DNA of 40,991 nt, from the NCBI GenBank assembly GCA_020852965.1, contig JADYZV010000042.1:1-40991 (forward strand), given 5' to 3'. The first letter of the stretch is position 1. Each line of letters opens with the position of its first letter. The position numbers were made by a program, and so were the translations under genes. Positions 34,759 through 40,991 of the stretch are shown piece after piece. A model generated the notes under the pieces. It was not told where the DNA came from. It made no database searches and saw nothing but the letters and a program-made list of their open reading frames with translations. This DNA comes from Pirellulaceae bacterium. Its GTDB lineage: Bacteria > Planctomycetota > Planctomycetia > Pirellulales > Pirellulaceae.

Positions 34759-35793
34759 ATGACACGTGCATTGGTAACTGGTGCCAGCGGCTTCATTGGT
34801 GGACATTTGGTTCAACATTTGTACGAGCATGGCCATGATATAACCTGCTTGGTGCGACCGACCTCGGATCGTTGTCGCTTGGAGCCCTATCAGCCCCGGT
34901 TTGCGATAGGAGATGTCACCGATGTCGAGTCGATTGAAGCCGCAGTCAGTGACGTAGACGTGGTGTACCACCTGGCAGGCACCACCAAATGCCTGCGGAC
35001 CGAAGAATTTGAGCACATCAATATTGAAGGTGTGCGGAATGTGGCACAAGCCTGTGCGAAATGTTCCACCCCACCAGTATTGATCTTGGTTTCGTCTCTA
35101 GCAGCCGCCGGTCCCATGTTGGGAGATCGTCTGCGCGTTGAATCCGATCCGCCGATGCCGGTATCGAATTATGGGCGTAGCAAGCTTGCGGGCGAATATG
35201 CTGCCATGCGGTATATCGATCAAATACCGATTACGATCATCAGACCGCCCATCGTGTTGGGCGAAGCGGATCGAGACGGATTGACGATGTTCGACAGTAT
35301 TGCTCGCTGGAACTTGCATCTAGTCGCTGGGATGTCGGACGAACTGTTCTCGGTGATTCATGGTGACGACTTGGCGGAGGCGTTGATCCTAGCCGCTCGT
35401 CGCGGACATCGCATGAAAGATGCCAGCTCATCCGATGGGATATACTTTGCCACTGCCGATGAAACGCCGACGTATGCGGAGCTCGGGCGCATGATAGGAG
35501 AAGCTATTGGACGCGACCACGTTCACGTAGTTCACAACCCCAAGCCGGCCGTGTGGTGCATTGCGGCCATTAGCGAGTTTGCCAGCCGGCTGCGAGGTCG
35601 TCCGCACATTTTAGGCGTTGATAAGGCGCGCGAGGCGACGGCCGGTTCGTGGGCCTGCGACGACAGTGCCCTACGCCGCGATACTGGATTCGCGCCGGCG
35701 TTTTCACTACAGCAACGGCTTGCGCAAACCGCGCATTGGTACACTCGCCAAGGTTGGCTGAAACCAGTCGAACAACCATTGCTCGTTCACTAA
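34759..35793 (+). CDS. NAD(P)-dependent extended SDR (epimerase/dihydroflavonol reductase-like)
   Basis: A 344-residue extended short-chain dehydrogenase. The cofactor loop GASGFIG is at residues 8-14, the catalytic Tyr138/Lys142 lie in NYGRSK, and a Ser pair is in 'VSSLAAAGP' (about 111-119). The 'VVYHLAGTTK' strand and the 'NIEGVRNVAQAC' helix place it with dihydroflavonol-4-reductase, HpnA and 3-beta-HSD type enzymes rather than sugar dehydratases. The substrate cannot be read from the sequence. The start at 34759 (the Rossmann strand begins two residues later) is preferred over 34717, which only adds a non-homologous leader. It stands alone, convergent with gdhA. Confidence 0.88.
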   Translation: MTRALVTGASGFIGGHLVQHLYEHGHDITCLVRPTSDRCRLEPYQPRFAIGDVTDVESIEAAVSDVDVVYHLAGTTKCLRTEEFEHINIEGVRNVAQACAKCSTPPVLILVSSLAAAGPMLGDRLRVESDPPMPVSNYGRSKLAGEYAAMRYIDQIPITIIRPPIVLGEADRDGLTMFDSIARWNLHLVAGMSDELFSVIHGDDLAEALILAARRGHRMKDASSSDGIYFATADETPTYAELGRMIGEAIGRDHVHVVHNPKPAVWCIAAISEFASRLRGRPHILGVDKAREATAGSWACDDSALRRDTGFAPAFSLQQRLAQTAHWYTRQGWLKPVEQPLLVH

Positions 35794-35843
35794 CCCGCAA
35801 TGGATACCGCTAGCGTCTGCAAGTTGGGCAGCCATACTCGCAG

Positions 35844-37632
<1,789 letters not shown>

Positions 37633-38847
37633 CTAAGAACTCAAATGCGCTTCGAGCAGGCAAGCCACCGCTACGGCCGGTGCGCAGCGTGCAGCACCGG
37701 ACGAAATACGCTCGGAGAGATTCAGGCAATCAACGGCGTGTGGCAGTTGTGCAACGGCGGCTCGAGCCAGCGGAAGACCGTGACCGCTAATCATGATCAA
37801 TGGGCGCTCATCGGGTAAGGACAAGGCGGGAAGATTCTCGGTGATCGCTTGGGCAACTTGGCGTGCTTGACGTTCGACGACCGCTCGAGCTAGCGAATCT
37901 ATTTCGCCATGCTGGAGCCGCTCGCAATCCTCGCCCAACATTCTTGCGAGGCGCGCGCGCGACGCGCTGACAGTGCGCGGACGACCGTCGGCGGTATCGG
38001 TATCCGAGCCATAGCGGCCAAGCTGCTGAGGTAAATAATCCGACGGCGGAGCGTCGGGCCACATTAAATCCGACGGCGGAGCGTCGGGCCAAATTAAATC
38101 CGACGGCGGAGCGTCGGGCCACATTAGATCCGAGGGCGGAGCGTCGGGGCGTATTGAGTCGGCGGCGGGAATAAAGCCTAGGGCCATGTATGCGTCATCG
38201 CTGGTGGCAAAACGTTCAGCCACCAATGGCCAATGGACTCCATTGAGCGTTGCCGAAGAGAGGATCGCTGCGATCGGAGTGCGTCCCACTCCCGTGTAGA
38301 CCAACTGTCGCATGCGAAGACGTTCACTATCGCAGCGTGCGGTCGTAGCAACGCGGCGGTCCATGATGGGGATCACATCGACCGTCGTGGAGCCGATATC
38401 GAGTACGATCCGCAAGTTATCGCTTTCGGTAACTACATGCCTCGCGATCCACTGCGCCAATGCGTGCCAATTGCTGGCAGCCACGTCCCAAGGATGCTGG
38501 CATGCCGAATGTGGTGTCAACCAATTTCCATCGACACTATAGACATGCAATTCGCCCGTTGTGATCGCGCTGGCCAGTTGCTGCAAGATGAACTCGACTC
38601 CCGCAGCGCGAGTAGCAAAGCAATCGGCCATTTCGCCCGTCATGGTGACCGCAATATGCGAGTAAGTGCTGCGTGTATCTCTACAGAAACAGTCAATTCC
38701 CTTGCGTAAGGAGTTGGCAAGTTCGTCGGCTGCGCTCCACATCGGAAAGTACCAGGCAGCGCTTTCACCCGCCGAATTGGCCAGTTTGATATGCGCTCCA
38801 CCAATATCAATGCCCAGCATTCGACAGGGGCTCGCAGGTCGGACCAT
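37633..38847 (-). CDS. ASKHA-fold kinase-like protein of the H4MPT/methanofuran C1 pathway (TIGR03123, MfnF-like)
   Basis: A 404-residue protein of the hydantoinase/oxoprolinase-like branch of the actin/Hsp70 ATPase fold. The two phosphate loops are MLGIDIGGAHIKLAN (about 10-24) and VLDIGSTTVDVIPI. The segments TMTGEMADCF and 'YSVDGNWL' are typical of TIGR03123, which accompanies tetrahydromethanopterin-linked C1 transfer genes. Archaeal members include MfnF, which joins the furan and tyramine parts of methanofuran. Residues about 230-270 are a non-family insert: four near-identical 10-residue units (WPDAPPSDLM type) encoded by 30-bp repeats at 38041-38160. The frame stays open, so the protein may be functional with an added loop. 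The start could also be the Met at residue 10 (38820); no ribosome site decides. Confidence 0.8.
   Translation of the reverse strand: MVRPASPCRMLGIDIGGAHIKLANSAGESAAWYFPMWSAADELANSLRKGIDCFCRDTRSTYSHIAVTMTGEMADCFATRAAGVEFILQQLASAITTGELHVYSVDGNWLTPHSACQHPWDVAASNWHALAQWIARHVVTESDNLRIVLDIGSTTVDVIPIMDRRVATTARCDSERLRMRQLVYTGVGRTPIAAILSSATLNGVHWPLVAERFATSDDAYMALGFIPAADSIRPDAPPSDLMWPDAPPSDLIWPDAPPSDLMWPDAPPSDYLPQQLGRYGSDTDTADGRPRTVSASRARLARMLGEDCERLQHGEIDSLARAVVERQARQVAQAITENLPALSLPDERPLIMISGHGLPLARAAVAQLPHAVDCLNLSERISSGAARCAPAVAVACLLEAHLSS
38041..38160. repeat. In-frame 30-bp tandem repeat derived from a dispersed palindrome
   Basis: Four units at 38041-38070, 38071-38100, 38101-38130 and 38131-38160. 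Units 1-3 differ by one or two bases; unit 4 is decayed. Each holds CCGACG and CGTCGG halves that can pair. An almost identical unit lies outside genes at 40955-40991. Spacers are absent, so this is not a CRISPR array. Confidence 0.95.
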
Positions 38848-38888
38848 AACAGATTAACCGCTCCAGAAGAATGATAGTCGCTGATCGC

Positions 38889-38907
38889 TCCGTCGGTCAG
38901 TCGCTTG
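38889..38907. repeat. 19-bp dispersed repeat, copy 2
   Basis: Identical to 11156-11174. It lies in the 115-bp gap between the histidine kinase stop and the MfnF-like gene start. Confidence 0.6.
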
Positions 38908-38962
38908 CGAGTCGCCGATAGAGTGGAAGTTTCCTATTTTGCTAGCTGCGCCGTACAAAAAA

Positions 38963-40924
38963 TCATCCACGTGTATTGGTCAGCTCACTGCTTGCGGAGG
39001 CATCGAAGTGAATCGGCAATACGACTTGGAAGGTACTGCCAGTTCCCAACTGGCTCGACAGACGCACTTCACCTCCAAGCAATTTGCATAGCTCCTTGAC
39101 GATCGACAGTCCTAAACCGGTTCCTGAGTGCTGACGCGTGAGGCCATCGTTTTGCAAGACCGCATTGCTCTGACGAAACTTCTCGAAAATGATCTCGAAG
39201 TCGCTCTCTGGAATTCCCACACCAGTGTCTTTCACCGTAATATAAAAATAGGACTCCGAAACTCGTCCCAGCGAGACGGTAACCAAGCCACCATCGGGTG
39301 TAAACTTAATCGCGTTGGAGAGTAGATTGGTTAGGATTTGTTGCATCTTGGGTTGATCTTGAAAGACCTCTTGTAGATCGTCGTCCGCTTCGACTTGTAG
39401 CTCCATATTCTTTTCGTCGACCAGGCTTCGGAGCATATCGCATTGGGCACTGACCAGATCCGCCAAGTGAAATGAGGTCGGGGTAACGCGCATTTTGCCG
39501 GCCTCGATCTTGGCCAAATCTAGAATATCATTGATCATAAGCAACAGTAGTTTGCCGCTCTTCTGAATGTTAGCCGCATAGCGTCGCTGTTTGTCGGTCA
39601 GTGACGAAATATCATGCAGCACGTCGCTAAAACCAATGATACTGTTCAATGGTGTGCGCAGCTCATGACTCATGTTCGCCAGAAAGTCGCTCTTGAGGCG
39701 ATTGGCCTCGAATAGATGCAAGTTGGCTTGGGCCAGTTGGTCGACTCGCACATCAAGCTCTGAGTTCAACTTCTGTAGCTTTTCCTGACCATCGGTCATG
39801 TGCCGCAGCATGCGGTTGAATGCGTCGGCGAGTTCATTGAATTCATCCCCCGTATCGAGGTTGACGCTCAAGTCGGTCCCTCCTCGGCTAATTTCATCAC
39901 TGACCGTTTTTAAATGTTGTAGTGGGTTGAGCACCAGACGACGCAGCACCCAGTGTACAACCAACAAGGTGGCGGCCACCGTCAACATGGCGACGGTAAT
40001 CATCCAAGCTAAGGTGGCCGGCGTAGCGACTTGTGTCAATCGAAACGGCAGCATGACCTTTACAACCCAAAACGGAACTTTCTTCTCGCCAAAGCGGGGG
40101 AAACGGTCATGGCAGGATAAACAACGATCGGAAAAATTGACCACGTGATAGTAGACGTACCAACCCTCCGGCGGCGTCTCGGCAGCGAAGCGCATCTGGC
40201 TATCCTCGGACGGAATAACCGGACCTTCCTCGCGAAATAACCGTTCCATTTCCAATAGCTTTTCGTCCAATAATTGACGAGTGGCCAAGCTATTGTCGAG
40301 AGGCGGCCGCGATGGAGGTGTGGCACTAGCATCCTTGCCATCGCTCGCGCCCACAGTTGGAGAAACTGTCGATGGGCCGCTAGCAGCGGAGGTTGGGTCC
40401 GTCGTGGTATCCGGAGCAACAAGCTGACTTCGCAGTTCGGCAATCCGGCTCAACCGCTGACGAAAACTGGACTCCAGATCTTGTAGTAACTTCGTCTCGT
40501 GCGGCGTCGAAGGAAGGTAGGCCGAGGGTAATTCGGCATACTCGAACTCTCGATCGAGCATTAGAAATTCGTAGCGGTAATCGGGGTTGTCAACTAGGTC
40601 ATGACGCAGAATGGCCAACTGATCAGGTAGGAAATACGAATTGCGATCGGGATACACCGGTTCGACATCGCCCGGCTTGCGTCGATCTACGTGCTGCCAG
40701 GCGATCACCGACCTAGCATAGTCACTGGCCGCCTGCCGCGTGGTCTGTTTGACCAACGGTTCGGCTACCACATGCAATACAAACCAGAATGCCAAACCAA
40801 TGGGTATTACCAGCGCAAAACCAAGAAATAGCAAACTCTTGCGTTCGAGGCTCCAACCGAGCACGAGCTTCCTCACGAGTCGCCCCAGTGAGTCAATCAG
40901 AGCCTGGTACCAACGTGGTTTCAT
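38963..40924 (-). CDS. Membrane sensor histidine kinase with periplasmic heme-c motif
   Basis: A 653-residue hybrid of a redox or ligand sensor and a kinase. A first membrane helix (about residues 28-50) and a second (about 300-328) bracket a periplasmic domain resembling DUF3365/Tll0287. This domain contains the c-type heme motif CLSCH (C268, C271, H272) after a Ser/Thr/Pro-rich linker at about 170-205. HAMP, a short coiled coil and HisKA follow (SHELRTPLNSIIGF, phospho-acceptor His420). The HATPase carries an N box (NLLSNAIKFTPDGG) and the glycine boxes DTGVGIP and GTGLGLSIVKEL. There is no receiver domain and no response regulator next to it. The start is ATG 40924; the frame also opens two codons earlier at a GTG. 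NO, oxygen or redox potential are possible signals (inference). Confidence 0.92.
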   Translation of the reverse strand: MKPRWYQALIDSLGRLVRKLVLGWSLERKSLLFLGFALVIPIGLAFWFVLHVVAEPLVKQTTRQAASDYARSVIAWQHVDRRKPGDVEPVYPDRNSYFLPDQLAILRHDLVDNPDYRYEFLMLDREFEYAELPSAYLPSTPHETKLLQDLESSFRQRLSRIAELRSQLVAPDTTTDPTSAASGPSTVSPTVGASDGKDASATPPSRPPLDNSLATRQLLDEKLLEMERLFREEGPVIPSEDSQMRFAAETPPEGWYVYYHVVNFSDRCLSCHDRFPRFGEKKVPFWVVKVMLPFRLTQVATPATLAWMITVAMLTVAATLLVVHWVLRRLVLNPLQHLKTVSDEISRGGTDLSVNLDTGDEFNELADAFNRMLRHMTDGQEKLQKLNSELDVRVDQLAQANLHLFEANRLKSDFLANMSHELRTPLNSIIGFSDVLHDISSLTDKQRRYAANIQKSGKLLLLMINDILDLAKIEAGKMRVTPTSFHLADLVSAQCDMLRSLVDEKNMELQVEADDDLQEVFQDQPKMQQILTNLLSNAIKFTPDGGLVTVSLGRVSESYFYITVKDTGVGIPESDFEIIFEKFRQSNAVLQNDGLTRQHSGTGLGLSIVKELCKLLGGEVRLSSQLGTGSTFQVVLPIHFDASASSELTNTRG

Positions 40925-40954
40925 ACGCACGAGCCATCAATGGACGAATGGGCG

Positions 40955-40991
40955 AATTTAATGTGGCCCGACGCTCCGTCGTCGGATTTAA
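40955..40991. repeat. Dispersed palindromic repeat, extragenic copy cut by window end
   Basis: On the minus strand it matches the 30-bp unit of 38041-38160 plus its flank, with a single difference over about 36 bases. It begins and ends with A/T-rich TTAA-type sequence around a CCGACG/CGTCGG core and lies just upstream of the histidine kinase start. Confidence 0.85.

Noticed and set aside
38041-38160. 30-bp periodic repeats that could be read as a CRISPR array
   Set aside because: Units are directly adjacent with no spacers, lie in frame inside a gene and have no cas genes nearby.

Overview
The window reads as a chromosomal segment of a member of the Planctomycetota, most likely Pirellulaceae. 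The strongest signs are the planctomycete-specific pair of a DUF1549/DUF1553 (PSD1) protein with a cytochrome-c-like PSCyt1 head and a Tat-exported DUF1501 protein, a Tat-exported Gfo/Idh/MocA oxidoreductase, a very large alpha-2-macroglobulin with a Met/Gly-rich insert, a gene of the tetrahydromethanopterin/methanofuran C1 pathway, and short palindromic repeats scattered between genes. No rRNA, tRNA, CRISPR array, complete insertion sequence or prophage was seen. Assignments come from reading the proteins and motifs; no database search was run.

Layout. 0.4-6.7 kb (minus): giant secreted alpha-2-macroglobulin, preceded by a near-perfect hairpin repeat. 7.2-11.2 kb (plus): a small secreted Cys-containing protein ending in a clear terminator, then an unrecognised helical protein coupled by an ATGA overlap to a FOXRED2-like flavoprotein. 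11.3-14.0 kb (minus): two overlapping genes resembling the TIGR03545/TIGR03546 partner families. 14.4-15.4 kb (minus): UDP-glucuronate decarboxylase. 15.7-21.9 kb: a candidate acyl-lipid cluster made of a PapA/condensation-type acyltransferase and an RND/MMPL exporter (minus, overlapping), divergent from an extended-SDR acyl (thioester) reductase, followed by a truncated gene remnant, a membrane protein and a small coupled ORF (plus). 21.9-27.8 kb (minus): Gfo/Idh oxidoreductase, DUF1549/DUF1553 and DUF1501 proteins. 28.1-30.7 kb: a cytochrome P450 divergent from a Rieske ferredoxin and a YwiC-like membrane protein. 31.0-34.2 kb (minus): a nitric-oxide detoxification operon, ric (YtfE/ScdA di-iron repair protein) followed by a quinol-type nitric oxide reductase, with a promoter whose -35 box lies inside an 18-bp palindrome. 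34.8-35.8 kb: another extended SDR. 35.8-37.2 kb (minus): NADP-type glutamate dehydrogenase. 37.6-38.8 kb (minus): an MfnF/TIGR03123-like ASKHA-fold protein whose coding sequence carries an in-frame tandem expansion of a dispersed palindromic repeat. 39.0-40.9 kb (minus): a membrane sensor histidine kinase with a periplasmic c-type heme motif.

The observations most worth following are the in-frame capture and expansion of a dispersed repeat inside a C1-pathway gene, with a second copy at the right window edge; the PapA-like acyltransferase/MMPL/acyl-reductase cluster; the ric-norB operon with its embedded palindromic operator; the heme-c sensor kinase; the tightly coupled unknown protein/FOXRED2-like pair; and a 41-codon remnant that looks like the beheaded start of a nucleotidyltransferase gene.
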